Shown: positions 1 through 8,054 of the stretch, in pieces | How positions within the stretch are numbered: position 1 is the first letter of the stretch | How the letters are laid out: each line of letters opens with the position of its first letter | The notes under the pieces: model-generated | The model's database searches: none | What the model was told of the DNA's origin: nothing | What the model saw: only the letters and a program-made list of their open reading frames with translations | NCBI GenBank assembly: GCA_040385875.1 | Contig: JAZKGO010000126.1 | Span: 10,988-74,987 of the forward strand | DNA length: 64,000 bases | Direction of reading: 5' to 3' | DNA from: JANMZR01 sp040385875 | Lineage (GTDB): Bacteria > Bacteroidota > Bacteroidia > Cytophagales > Spirosomataceae | Translations under genes and position numbers: made by a program

Positions 1-1
1 T

Positions 2-184
2 ATTGAAGAAACATTTCAAAAATTAAATAAACAGGCCACAGGAAGCTCCACCAGAATCCATAAAACAGTGATTGCCCTGGAACCTCCATCTATTGATTTG
101 GGAGAAATTACGGATAAAGGATCCTTAAACCAAAGAGCGGTACTAAAGTATCGTGCTGATTTAGTTGAAAAAATATACAGTTAA
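2..184 (+). CDS. C-terminal end of a feruloyl-CoA-synthase-like AMP-dependent ligase (partial)
   Basis: Sixty sense codons are open from the window edge to a TAA at 182-184. The visible tail contains EITDKGSLNQRAVL followed by a basic/acidic helix ending VEKIYS. This matches my memory of the C-terminus of feruloyl-CoA synthases and related acyl-adenylating enzymes, where the GEITDKGxxNQRAVL block carries the Lys of the mobile C-terminal domain. The stop is one base before the ATG of the downstream SDR gene, so the two are almost certainly co-transcribed. An acyl/aryl-CoA ligase next to a hydroxyacyl-CoA-type dehydrogenase suggests a beta-oxidation-like route for aromatic side chains or fatty acids. 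Only the tail is visible, so the exact subfamily is inferred. Confidence 0.6.
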   Translation: MEETFQKLNKQATGSSTRIHKTVIALEPPSIDLGEITDKGSLNQRAVLKYRADLVEKIYS

Positions 185-185
185 A

Positions 186-953
186 ATGGAAATACTTAAC
201 AAAACATTTATTGTAACCGGGGCAGCCTCTGGATTAGGTTATGCTACTGCCGAAATGATTATCAATAGTGGAGGCAATGCAGCACTTTTGGATATCAATG
301 AAGTGGCCGGCTCTCAAGCAGAAAAAACTTTTGGCGAACGAGCCAAGTTTATTGCAACCGATGTTTCATCTGAGCCGTCGGTTGTAAATGCAGTTGAGCA
401 AACACTTGCCATTTTTGGCAGTATTGATGGGCTGATTAATTGTGCAGGTATCGGCCCAGCCAAAAGAGTGGTGGGTAAAGAGGGGCCTCATTCCTTGGAT
501 TTTTTCTCAAAAGTGATACAAATTAATTTGGTTGGCACATTCAATACGATTCGTTTAGTGGCCAATACTATGCAAAATAATGAACCAAAAGAAAGTGGAG
601 AAAGAGGAGTCATTATCAACACCGCTTCAGTGGCAGCTTTCGACGGGCAAGTTGGTCAGGCTGCTTATTCCGCCTCTAAAGGGGGCATTGTGGCTATGAC
701 TTTACCGATTGCTCGTGAGTTCGCACGAATGGGAATTAGGGTAATGGCCATTGCTCCTGGTATTTTTGAAACCCCCTTGCTGGCCTCCATGCCACAGGAG
801 GCGCAAGATTCGCTTGGGCAACAAGTCCCATTTCCTTCCCGACTTGGGCGACCTTCAGAATTTGCCTTCCTGGTAAAGCAAATCATTGAAAATCAGATGC
901 TTAATGGTGAAGTTATCCGATTAGATGGCGCTATTAGAATGAATGCGAAATAG
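186..953 (+). CDS. SDR oxidoreductase, type-2 3-hydroxyacyl-CoA dehydrogenase-like
   Basis: A 255-residue short-chain dehydrogenase. The Rossmann glycine motif TGAASGLG lies at residues 11-18, an NAG-equivalent motif (NCAG) near 85-88, catalytic Ser at about 148, and the YSASK motif with Tyr161 and Lys165. The stretch after TGAASGLG and the long segment between strand 4 and strand 5 resemble the HSD17B10 / type-2 3-hydroxyacyl-CoA dehydrogenase subfamily, which oxidises 3-hydroxyacyl-CoA with NAD+. The ATG at 186 is chosen because it follows the upstream stop by one base; an in-frame TTG at 165 would overlap the upstream gene. It is the last gene of its operon: a palindromic repeat element and then a convergent gene follow. 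Confidence 0.8.
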   Translation: MEILNKTFIVTGAASGLGYATAEMIINSGGNAALLDINEVAGSQAEKTFGERAKFIATDVSSEPSVVNAVEQTLAIFGSIDGLINCAGIGPAKRVVGKEGPHSLDFFSKVIQINLVGTFNTIRLVANTMQNNEPKESGERGVIINTASVAAFDGQVGQAAYSASKGGIVAMTLPIAREFARMGIRVMAIAPGIFETPLLASMPQEAQDSLGQQVPFPSRLGRPSEFAFLVKQIIENQMLNGEVIRLDGAIRMNAK

Positions 954-960
954 TTTTAAA

Positions 961-1065
961 TTAAGGGAACTTCTATAAACTCGAATTCCAATAATCATTT
1001 CTCCTTTTGGAGAAACAGGAATGAGGTTTTAAGGAAATCATGAGGGTTTATAGAGGTTCCCTTAA
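961..1065. repeat. Inverted-repeat element, copy 1 (MITE/REP-like)
   Basis: A 105-bp element fills the gap between two convergent genes. Its outer ends are inverted repeats: TTAAGGGAACTTCTATAAAC on the left and, read from the other strand at the right end, TTAAGGGAACCTCTATAAAC (one mismatch in 20). The interior contains AATTCCAATAAT and TGGAGAAACAGGAA. Both interior blocks recur in a second copy at 45179-45297. Inverted termini, TTAA at both edges and intergenic location resemble a miniature transposable element or REP-like repeat. No ORF of note is inside. Confidence 0.75.
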
Positions 1066-1068
1066 AAA

Positions 1069-1731
1069 TTAGCCAATTAAATTTTGATAATAGGCACAAT
1101 CATTTTTAAGGATACAAGCCTCATGGTTAGGATAGCTTGGACGGCAAGTTTCACGTCCATGAAATGACAAAGCCATGCCCACTTCACCCCAATCTGAAGG
1201 GGAAATCACCTCCATAATTTGTTTTTCTATCTTTTTTGGATCCTCACCGACGGCAATACCTAATCGTGGGGCCACCCTAACCACATGTAGATCTACAATG
1301 ATTCCTTCTGCTTTTTTTCCTGATTCTCGCAGAATTACATTGGCTGACTTTCTACCTAAGCCAGGCAAGGCAGTTAAGCCCTCCATCGTTAAGGGAATAT
1401 TTGCATCATTTTTAATCGTTTGTGACAAAGCCAACAGCCATTTTATTTTGTTGCCAAAGTTTCTAATCTTACTCACAAACGGAGTAAGTGTGTCTGCCGA
1501 AGCATAAGAAAGTGCCTCCATGTCAGGGAATTCATTGAATAGGGCAGGAGCCAAATTATTAATATTTTTATCAGAATCTTGAGCTGACAGTACCACCATC
1601 ACCAATAACTGGTAAGTATTTTTATATTCCAAAGGATGTGGTTTGCCTTTATACTTTTCTATCAAAGGTGTAAGTATTTTTTGCCAATCGGTTTCAGAAA
1701 ATAAGGGTTGTTGTTCTTCTTTTTTTGCCAT
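1069..1731 (-). CDS. nth: Endonuclease III-like DNA glycosylase/AP lyase
   Basis: A 220-residue HhH-GPD base-excision-repair enzyme that would remove oxidised pyrimidines from DNA. The helix-hairpin-helix LPGLGRKSANVIL is at about 122-134 with the catalytic Lys128. The catalytic Asp is Asp147 in VDLHVVRV. The C-terminus carries the iron-sulfur loop, but the usual C-x6-C-x2-C-x5-C spacing reads Cys196, His203, Cys206, Cys212: the second ligand is His rather than Cys. Length and order otherwise match the E. coli enzyme. The gene stands alone and converges on the SDR gene across the inverted-repeat element. Whether the cluster is retained with a His ligand cannot be decided from sequence. Confidence 0.85.
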   Translation of the reverse strand: MAKKEEQQPLFSETDWQKILTPLIEKYKGKPHPLEYKNTYQLLVMVVLSAQDSDKNINNLAPALFNEFPDMEALSYASADTLTPFVSKIRNFGNKIKWLLALSQTIKNDANIPLTMEGLTALPGLGRKSANVILRESGKKAEGIIVDLHVVRVAPRLGIAVGEDPKKIEKQIMEVISPSDWGEVGMALSFHGRETCRPSYPNHEACILKNDCAYYQNLIG

Positions 1732-1845
1732 GATTTAAAAATATATTTTACAAAATAAATGTTTTTTTTAAGATTGCTAAATGGTTTCACCTCAGTCAAT
1801 TTTGAGAGAATTTAGGTTCTTAATCAGCTTCTATTCAATGAAATT

Positions 1846-3432
1846 CTATTTCCCCCCTTTCACACCTGGCTGAAACAATTCGAAATTCTCTTTCTTTTTG
1901 GCATCAGCTACAATGTTTTTCACCTCCGAAAGTAGTTTTTTAGCATCATAAATGATTCCATCTTTCACCGTATATTTTACGCCTCCAACTCGCACTACTT
2001 CGTTGGCTTCGGTCACTTTAATGGCGCCAGTTCCATATAGAACCTTTAAATTTTGCAATGGGTTTTCTTCTAAAATTACGAAATCGGCTTTTTTGCCCAC
2101 TTCGACAGAACCAATTTCTTTTTCCATACCGAGGGCTTCCGCTCCCTTTAAAGTGGCCGCTCTGATTACCTCAAGTGGATGAAAGCCAGCCTCTTGGAGC
2201 AGTTCTAGCTCCCGGATATAACCAAAGCCATAGGTCTGAAAAATGAAGCCATTGTCCGACCCAGCCGTTACTCTACCTCCCCGATTTTTATATTCATTTA
2301 CAAAAGTCATCCAAAGGCGGTAGTTTTCTTTCCACTGAATTTCTTGCTCAGTACCCCAATTGAGCCAATAAGACCCATGCGAAATACGACTTGGTTGGTA
2401 AAATTGCCAAAGCTTTGGAAGTGTATATTCCTCATGCCACTCGGCAGTACGGGCCCGCATCAAATCTCTATTGGCATCATAAATATTTAAAGTCGGATCT
2501 AAAGTGAAGTCTAACTTTATCAAATCGTTCATCACTTTATTCCATTTTTCTGAATAGGGTTTTGCGGCTTGCTTCCAAAGCTTGCCAGCCTCTTCAAACC
2601 TATTTTGTTCATTGGCATAAAGGTAATCCGAAGGATAATTTTGTACCGTTCCGTTTTCAAACATGGCCTCAGGCAATCCATACCAATGTTCCATCGTAGT
2701 GAGCCCCGCCTGAGCACTGTTCATCACATTCCAGCGAGCCACATCTAACTGTGCGTGGTGGCACATTGAGCGCAAACCCAATTCTTTATTTCTTTTCAAA
2801 GCAGCCTCCATGATTTCAGGTTTGGCACCAAAAAACTTAATGCCCGATGCCCCATTTTTGGCATTTTCCTCCACCCAATTGATGGCTTGTGCTACTGTAT
2901 TGATTTCCTCTTTAGCACCCATTCCAAAGGCAACATATGGCACTATTCGGGGGGCAGTAATTTCGTTTTTGGCTGATTTGTCTTTTGCATCCAAAGTCCA
3001 CTCCAATCCATTGCCGCTATAGGGCTCACGAATGGTGGTGATGCCATGAGCCATCCACAATTTAAATACATATTCAGCTGGGGTTCCTTGACTTTTACCT
3101 CCAATATGACCATGCATATCGATAAAGCCGGGTAGTAAAAACTGACCAGTGCAATCTAATATTTTATCATCTTTTCCAGCTTTAGGTCGGCTTTCCTCTT
3201 TAATAGGTACTCCTGGGTAACCAACCGTTTTTATCTGGATAATTTTATTGTTTTCAACCACAATATCTACAGGTCCTTGTGGAGGCGATCCAGTGCCGTC
3301 AATCATTGTCACACCTCTGATAATCAATCGATTATAGGGACCCATTCCCTCTTTTTTGAGGGGTGCTTTTTCTATCTGACCCATCATAAAATGAGTCGCT
3401 AAAAGCAAAATTGGTAAAATTTTATATTGCAT
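1846..3432 (-). CDS. Secreted amidohydrolase (imidazolonepropionase/dipeptidase-like)
   Basis: A 528-residue amidohydrolase-superfamily protein. The start at 3432 is preferred over an upstream in-frame start at 3507, because it opens directly into a signal peptide (MQYKILPILLLATHFMMG). The metal-binding HxH is in DMHGH (His107, His109). Later there is a conserved His in MEHW and the Asp of AGSDNGF, as expected for a binuclear-metal hydrolase. The beta-sandwich segments flank the barrel (N-terminal around residues 35-65; C-terminal KADFVILEENPL). The likely location is the periplasm, hydrolysing a cyclic amide or dipeptide-type substrate that cannot be specified. It is divergent from the bestrophin gene, with a short shared upstream region. 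Confidence 0.75.
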   Translation of the reverse strand: MQYKILPILLLATHFMMGQIEKAPLKKEGMGPYNRLIIRGVTMIDGTGSPPQGPVDIVVENNKIIQIKTVGYPGVPIKEESRPKAGKDDKILDCTGQFLLPGFIDMHGHIGGKSQGTPAEYVFKLWMAHGITTIREPYSGNGLEWTLDAKDKSAKNEITAPRIVPYVAFGMGAKEEINTVAQAINWVEENAKNGASGIKFFGAKPEIMEAALKRNKELGLRSMCHHAQLDVARWNVMNSAQAGLTTMEHWYGLPEAMFENGTVQNYPSDYLYANEQNRFEEAGKLWKQAAKPYSEKWNKVMNDLIKLDFTLDPTLNIYDANRDLMRARTAEWHEEYTLPKLWQFYQPSRISHGSYWLNWGTEQEIQWKENYRLWMTFVNEYKNRGGRVTAGSDNGFIFQTYGFGYIRELELLQEAGFHPLEVIRAATLKGAEALGMEKEIGSVEVGKKADFVILEENPLQNLKVLYGTGAIKVTEANEVVRVGGVKYTVKDGIIYDAKKLLSEVKNIVADAKKKENFELFQPGVKGGK

Positions 3433-3526
3433 TTTGTATGTTTTAGAATTTGAAAATAGGTAAAATAATTGAGAATTTTGTAATTTGCCATATAAATAAT
3501 CATTCATTAGACAAACGAGTTCATTT

Positions 3527-4549
3527 ATGCATGTCGGTAAACGATTTTCTATTCAAGAAGTATTATTTTGGACCCGGAAAGATATTTACGATTTATTAGT
3601 CATCTCTTCTGTACCGATTTTTTGTTTCAGAATGTTTGGTTGGCATTGGTTATCAATCCCATGGTTGCCAATTGCCCTTTTGGGTACTGCAGTGGCATTT
3701 GTGGTGGGTTTCAAAAACAATGCATCTTACGACCGCATGTGGGAAGGACGTAAGGCTTGGGGGGCCATCAACAATGCGTCAAGAAGCTGGGGTATTATGG
3801 TCAAAGATTTTATTTCTACCAAACATGCTACAGATCAACTAGCTGATAGTGAATTATTTAATGAAAAAGTTAAACTGATTAACTATCATTTTGCTTGGCT
3901 TACAGCACTTCGATATCAGCTACGTGAAGCCCGGGTTTGGGAGGCAATTTACCTCAAACATAATCAAGAATATAAAAATAAGTGGTTTAAAGTGGAGGAG
4001 CATCAACATAGCATGAAGGAGGCACTCACGCAATATTTGAGTGATAAAGAAATGGAGGTTTTATTTACCAAATCCAACAAAGCAGCCCAGCTAATTGCCT
4101 GGCAGTCAGACAATCTGAAGAAACTTTTAGACCGAGGGCTTATTGAGGACTTCCGGCACATGGAATTAGAGAAGATTTTAGTTGAATTTTATAATCAACA
4201 GGGAGTAAGTGAGCGCTTAAAAAACTCACCTTATCCAAGGCAATATGCCACACTAAACCTTTATTTTGTAAAAATATTTACCTTTTTGGTTCCTTTGGGA
4301 ATGATTCAGGAATTTGAAAAATTAGGGGGGGAAATGATTTGGTTGGCTATTCCTTTTAGTGCATTGGCAAGTTGGGTTTTTACGACTATGGAAAAAATAG
4401 GAGAGTCGACTGAAAGCCCGTTTGAGGGGAGTGCCAATGATATACCCATCACGGCAATTTCCACAAATATTGAAATCGATTTAAAAGAAATGTTTGGTCT
4501 GCCCAATATACCAAAACCAAAAACGGCTGAGAATAATATATTAGTTTAA
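3527..4549 (+). CDS. Bestrophin-family anion channel
   Basis: A 340-residue integral membrane protein of the bestrophin/UPF0187 type. Recognisable blocks are an N-terminal hydrophobic pair (about residues 20-65), the VGFKNNASYDRMWEGRKAWG block typical of bacterial bestrophins (residues about 60-80), NASRSWG, and a C-terminal hydrophobic pair followed by ESTESPFEGSANDIPI. Bestrophins are pentameric anion channels that pass chloride and bicarbonate; some bacterial ones are cation-selective. The beta-carbonic anhydrase gene begins 13 bases after the stop, so bicarbonate movement is the most natural job here. It is the first gene of a three-gene unit. Confidence 0.85.
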   Translation: MHVGKRFSIQEVLFWTRKDIYDLLVISSVPIFCFRMFGWHWLSIPWLPIALLGTAVAFVVGFKNNASYDRMWEGRKAWGAINNASRSWGIMVKDFISTKHATDQLADSELFNEKVKLINYHFAWLTALRYQLREARVWEAIYLKHNQEYKNKWFKVEEHQHSMKEALTQYLSDKEMEVLFTKSNKAAQLIAWQSDNLKKLLDRGLIEDFRHMELEKILVEFYNQQGVSERLKNSPYPRQYATLNLYFVKIFTFLVPLGMIQEFEKLGGEMIWLAIPFSALASWVFTTMEKIGESTESPFEGSANDIPITAISTNIEIDLKEMFGLPNIPKPKTAENNILV

Positions 4550-4562
4550 GATAATAAAAACG

Positions 4563-5186
4563 ATGTTTGAAAAAATATTTAAAAATAACGAAAATTGGAT
4601 TGCTGAAAAGCTAGAAAAAGATCCTCAATATTTCCAAAATTTATCAAAAGGTCAACAGCCTGATTATTTGTATATCGGCTGCTCTGATAGCAGGGTATCT
4701 GCTGAGGAGCTGATGGGGGTACATCCAGGTGAAGTGTTTGTTCATAGAAATATTGCCAATATGGTGATTAGTATTGACCTCAACGTGATGTCTGTTTTGA
4801 ATTATGCCGTGAACCATCTCAATGTAAAACACATTATTGTTTGCGGGCATTATGCCTGCGGAGGGGTAAAAGCGGCCATGAACTCATCTGATTTAGGAAT
4901 TTTGAACCCTTGGTTGCGTAATATTCGGGATGTATACCGCTTACATAAATCGGAATTAAATAATATTTTTGATGATGAGGCTCGATACGACCGTTTAGTA
5001 GAACTCAATGTGCAAGAACAATGCATCAATCTGATTAAAACTGCCGCCGTTCAGAAAGCATTTAAAGAAAGAGGATTGCTGGTGCATGGTTGGGTTTTTA
5101 ATATTCATACTGGAAAATTAATAGACCTCAAAATAGATTTCAATAAGATATTGTTGGATATTATGGAAATATATAGGTTAAAATAA
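4563..5186 (+). CDS. Beta-class carbonic anhydrase
   Basis: A 207-residue enzyme interconverting CO2 and bicarbonate. The zinc site is complete: Cys40 with Asp42 and Arg44 in GCSDSRV, then His96 and Cys99 in GHYACGG. No signal peptide is visible, so it should be cytoplasmic, perhaps next to the membrane channel. It lies 13 bases downstream of the bestrophin gene and 27 bases upstream of a small membrane-protein ORF. Length is typical for the family. The coupling suggests hydration or dehydration of CO2 on one face of a bicarbonate-conducting channel. Confidence 0.92.
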   Translation: MFEKIFKNNENWIAEKLEKDPQYFQNLSKGQQPDYLYIGCSDSRVSAEELMGVHPGEVFVHRNIANMVISIDLNVMSVLNYAVNHLNVKHIIVCGHYACGGVKAAMNSSDLGILNPWLRNIRDVYRLHKSELNNIFDDEARYDRLVELNVQEQCINLIKTAAVQKAFKERGLLVHGWVFNIHTGKLIDLKIDFNKILLDIMEIYRLK

Positions 5187-5213
5187 GTTTGATTTTGATT
5201 GGAGAAAAGAAAA

Positions 5214-5351
5214 ATGAAAGATAAGATTAACCTGTTCATAAGAGGAAATTTCCTGTTTATTTTAATTGTTTTAGCAATAGCCTTTGCTTTTACAAAAAAG
5301 GCCACAAAATGGCAACAAAATATAAATCAAACCAAATCAGTTGGCAAATAA
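5214..5351 (+). CDS. Small single-pass membrane protein, 45 aa (overlooked)
   Basis: A short ORF not usually called by gene finders. The protein begins MKDKINLFIRGN, has a strongly hydrophobic segment FLFILIVLAIAFAF (about residues 13-26) and a basic, polar tail (KKATKWQQNINQ...). A purine-rich GGAGAAAAG lies 6-14 bases before the ATG, a better ribosome site than most genes here have. It starts 27 bases after the carbonic anhydrase stop on the same strand. A single-span protein with positive residues on both sides could be an accessory subunit of the bestrophin or carbonic anhydrase. I know no family for it; function unknown. Confidence 0.5.
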   Translation: MKDKINLFIRGNFLFILIVLAIAFAFTKKATKWQQNINQTKSVGK

Positions 5352-5405
5352 ATTAGTATTTTTTTACGTTAAAAAAGACTAGGTTTTAACTCTTATGCCC
5401 TATTC

Positions 5406-7049
5406 ATGCTCAAGCAATATTCAATAATTTACTTTCTTGCCTTAGTGAGTCTGCCATCTTTTTGTCAGAAAGTGGAGAATTTAGGTAGCTCAGTCAATTC
5501 TACTTATAATGAATTTTCACCTGTGATTACGCCAGATGGTAAGACTCTCTATTTTTTGAGAGAGGGTCACCCACAAAATAGAAGTAAAGAAAAATACAGT
5601 TGCGATGTTTGGTCAGCTAATTTGAATAATGGTATTTGGAGTCCTGCAAGCCATCTGCAAAATCCTTTTAATTTGAATGTGTCCAACTCAATTTATAGTA
5701 TTTCGCCAGATGGCAATACTATCATTACCAATTGGGTGGAGGAGTCGACCAGTTTATCGCTCACAAAGGGTTTTGGAATCATTAAAAAAACCGAAAAAGG
5801 CTGGTCGAAAAATGAAAAACTGGATATTCCAAAATTTGAAAAAATGTGCAAAGGGAGGTTTCAATTTGGCACCTTATCCGCTGACGGTAAATCTTTTTTG
5901 ATGTCTTTCAGCCAAACTAAAAATGGAATAGAAGATGATATTTATGTTTCCTTTCTTGAAAAGAATGGCAGCTGGACAGTTCCCATGAACTTAGGGGATG
6001 ATATCAATACCAATTTTACGGAATGTATTCCTTTTTTAGCGCCAGATGGCTATACAATTTATTTCTCCAGCGATCGGGAGGGTGGGCTTGGTTCCAATGA
6101 TATTTATATGGCCAAGAGGCTGGATCGAAGCTGGCAAAAATGGTCAAAACCTAAGAATATGGGCCCCTCTATCAATTCTGAGGACTATGATGGCTATTTT
6201 ACACTTTCAGCCATTGACGATTTTGCCTACTTTACCACTCGTAAAAGTTCATTAGGCAAGAGCGATATTGTAAGGGTAAAACTCTCATTATTAGAAGAAA
6301 ACAAAGAAAGCGAAACGGATGAAAAAGGCCCGAAGGTTATATCTGCACCTATTGCAGGAGCGATTGGCGGGGCTGATGATAAAAATGCGGACAAGAAATC
6401 AAATGCCGATCCAGTGGTGCTATTAAGCGGGAAAGTGTTGGATGGTAAAAATAAAACAGTTCCAATCAATGCCAAAGTAATTTATGAAGACCTCACCAAC
6501 GGCCAAGAGCTAGGCGTAGCTACCCCAGACCCTCTCACAGGAGAATATAAAATAGTGTTGCCTTATGGTAAAAATTATGGTATAACCCCCATTGCCGATG
6601 GCTATATTGGCAATAGTTTTGGCCTCGACCTTACCAAAAATATCCCTAAAAAATATTTAGAAATTGGAGGGAAAGACCTCACGCTAATTCCTGCTGAATC
6701 CGGTCAAAAGCTGACTTTGAACAATATATTTTTCGAATTTGCTAAAACCAATTTGCAGGAGGAGTCATTTCCCGAGCTGAACAGGTTAATAGACTTTTTG
6801 GATCATAATAAAGGAATGCAAATTGAAATAAGTGGGCATACAGATAGTATTGGGTCAGATGAGGTGAATAATAGAATTTCACAAGGCCGTGCAGATGCCG
6901 TGAAAAATTATTTGATTAACCAAGGGAAAATTCCAAGCACAAGAATCGTAACCAAAGGTTATGGAAAAACCAGACCAGTGGCTAGCAACGAAACCGAAGA
7001 AGGGCAACAAGCTAATCGAAGGGTGGAGTTTTTGATATTGAAAAATTAA
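5406..7049 (+). CDS. OmpA-family protein with PD40 propeller repeats
   Basis: A 547-residue exported protein. After a signal peptide (residues about 1-20, ending FCQ) come WD40-like PD40 repeats with the signature SPVITPDGKTLYFLREG and APDGYTIYFSSDREGG. A carboxypeptidase-like/peptidoglycan-linker region follows, and a C-terminal OmpA domain (about 435-547) with the peptidoglycan-binding ISGHTDSIGSDEVN...NRRVEF block. In Bacteroidota such proteins anchor the outer membrane to peptidoglycan, and relatives occur with gliding or surface machinery. It is a monocistronic gene 54 bases after the small membrane ORF; a simple-repeat intergenic stretch follows. Confidence 0.85.
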   Translation: MLKQYSIIYFLALVSLPSFCQKVENLGSSVNSTYNEFSPVITPDGKTLYFLREGHPQNRSKEKYSCDVWSANLNNGIWSPASHLQNPFNLNVSNSIYSISPDGNTIITNWVEESTSLSLTKGFGIIKKTEKGWSKNEKLDIPKFEKMCKGRFQFGTLSADGKSFLMSFSQTKNGIEDDIYVSFLEKNGSWTVPMNLGDDINTNFTECIPFLAPDGYTIYFSSDREGGLGSNDIYMAKRLDRSWQKWSKPKNMGPSINSEDYDGYFTLSAIDDFAYFTTRKSSLGKSDIVRVKLSLLEENKESETDEKGPKVISAPIAGAIGGADDKNADKKSNADPVVLLSGKVLDGKNKTVPINAKVIYEDLTNGQELGVATPDPLTGEYKIVLPYGKNYGITPIADGYIGNSFGLDLTKNIPKKYLEIGGKDLTLIPAESGQKLTLNNIFFEFAKTNLQEESFPELNRLIDFLDHNKGMQIEISGHTDSIGSDEVNNRISQGRADAVKNYLINQGKIPSTRIVTKGYGKTRPVASNETEEGQQANRRVEFLILKN

Positions 7050-7191
7050 TGTAATTGAAAAGCTAAATTGTTGAAAGGTTAAATGGTTATTTTTCTGATC
7101 TTATACAAGAGTAGTTGACTTTATTAACTATAGGTTAAATTTTTTAGAAAAGGAAATCGTAAATCTTAAGTCCAAAAATCGTAAATTGAAT

Positions 7192-7962
7192 ATGTACGCA
7201 GTAATCACAGGAGCATCGAAAGGTATCGGCAAGGCAATTGCCATAGAATTGGCCAAAAGGCATTATAATTTGGTGTTGGTAGCTCGCTCCGCCGACTTGC
7301 TCAATCAGGTAAAAAAAGAGATTCAAACGAACCATCCGGTAGCTATTGAAACGCTAGGCTTGGATCTATCTTCACATGATGCTGCTTCAAAACTTTTAGC
7401 CTTTTGCGAATCTAAACATTTGAAAGTGAGTGTATTAGTAAATAATGCTGGCTATGGATTAAGTGGCAAAATAGATAAATATTCTCTGGATGATAATAGT
7501 AATATGGTGCAGTTAAATGTGCTTACTTTGACTCAAATCACCCAAGTATTTCTCCCTATTTTAGAAAAAAATTCACCATCCTATCTTTTGAATGTGGCCA
7601 GTACTGCCGCCTATCAGGCGATACCAAATTTGGCGATTTATTCAGCTACAAAAGCATTTGTTCTTAGTTTTTCGAGAGCATTGCATCACGAGTTGAAACC
7701 AAGAAATATATCGGTTACCTGTGTGAGCCCAGGTGGAACTAATACTGATTTTTCACATCGTGCTGAAATTTCTGAAAAAGCACTGAAGGCTGGCGAAAAA
7801 GTAAATATGAGTCCGGAAGATGTGGCCAAAATAGGTGTTGATGCACTTTTTACCAAAAAAGCCGAAGTGGTGACTGGTATTTTAAATAAAATTGGTGCTT
7901 TTGGAGCATGGCTAATGCCCAAATTTATTTCAGAAAAAATCGCTGGCAGTATTTATGAATAA
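7192..7962 (+). CDS. SDR-family NAD(P)-dependent oxidoreductase (DltE/YdfG-like)
   Basis: A 256-residue classical SDR. TGASKGIG is at residues 6-13, NNAG at 84-87, catalytic Ser137, Tyr150 and Lys154 (YSATK). The PGGTNTDF segment follows the active site. The overall look is that of DltE-like ketoacyl/aldehyde reductases, but the substrate cannot be told. The ATG at 7192 starts directly at the first strand; a TTG at 7186 adds only two residues. Two copies of the 11-mer AAATCGTAAAT lie just upstream at 7154 and 7176. Convergent with the MFS gene, with a palindromic repeat cluster between them. Confidence 0.8.
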   Translation: MYAVITGASKGIGKAIAIELAKRHYNLVLVARSADLLNQVKKEIQTNHPVAIETLGLDLSSHDAASKLLAFCESKHLKVSVLVNNAGYGLSGKIDKYSLDDNSNMVQLNVLTLTQITQVFLPILEKNSPSYLLNVASTAAYQAIPNLAIYSATKAFVLSFSRALHHELKPRNISVTCVSPGGTNTDFSHRAEISEKALKAGEKVNMSPEDVAKIGVDALFTKKAEVVTGILNKIGAFGAWLMPKFISEKIAGSIYE

Positions 7963-7973
7963 ATATAGTAGTT

Positions 7974-8048
7974 ACACGCCTCGAGGCGGTTACTACTAAA
8001 AAATCTCGAGGCGTGTATCTACTAAAAAAATCCTTCGAGGAGTACCTC
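7974..8048. repeat. Palindromic tandem repeat cluster between convergent genes
   Basis: ACACGCCTCGAG at 7974-7985 pairs perfectly with CTCGAGGCGTGT at 8005-8016 (12 bp, 19-nt loop). The left arm also contains the self-complementary CGCCTCGAGGCG at 7977-7988. Read as direct repeats, a unit of about 27 bp (CTCGAGGCG, a variable core, then ACTAAAAAAT) occurs twice, followed by a degenerate third start (CCTTCGAGG). The GC-rich arms stand out in this AT-rich genome. It lies between two convergent stops and could act as a bidirectional terminator or be a REP-type dispersed repeat. Confidence 0.65.
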
Positions 8049-8054
8049 AATCAA

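Noticed and set aside
165..185. Upstream TTG start for the first SDR gene
   Set aside because: It would overlap the preceding gene's stop, and the added residues are not conserved in the SDR fold; the ATG at 186 fits the family start.
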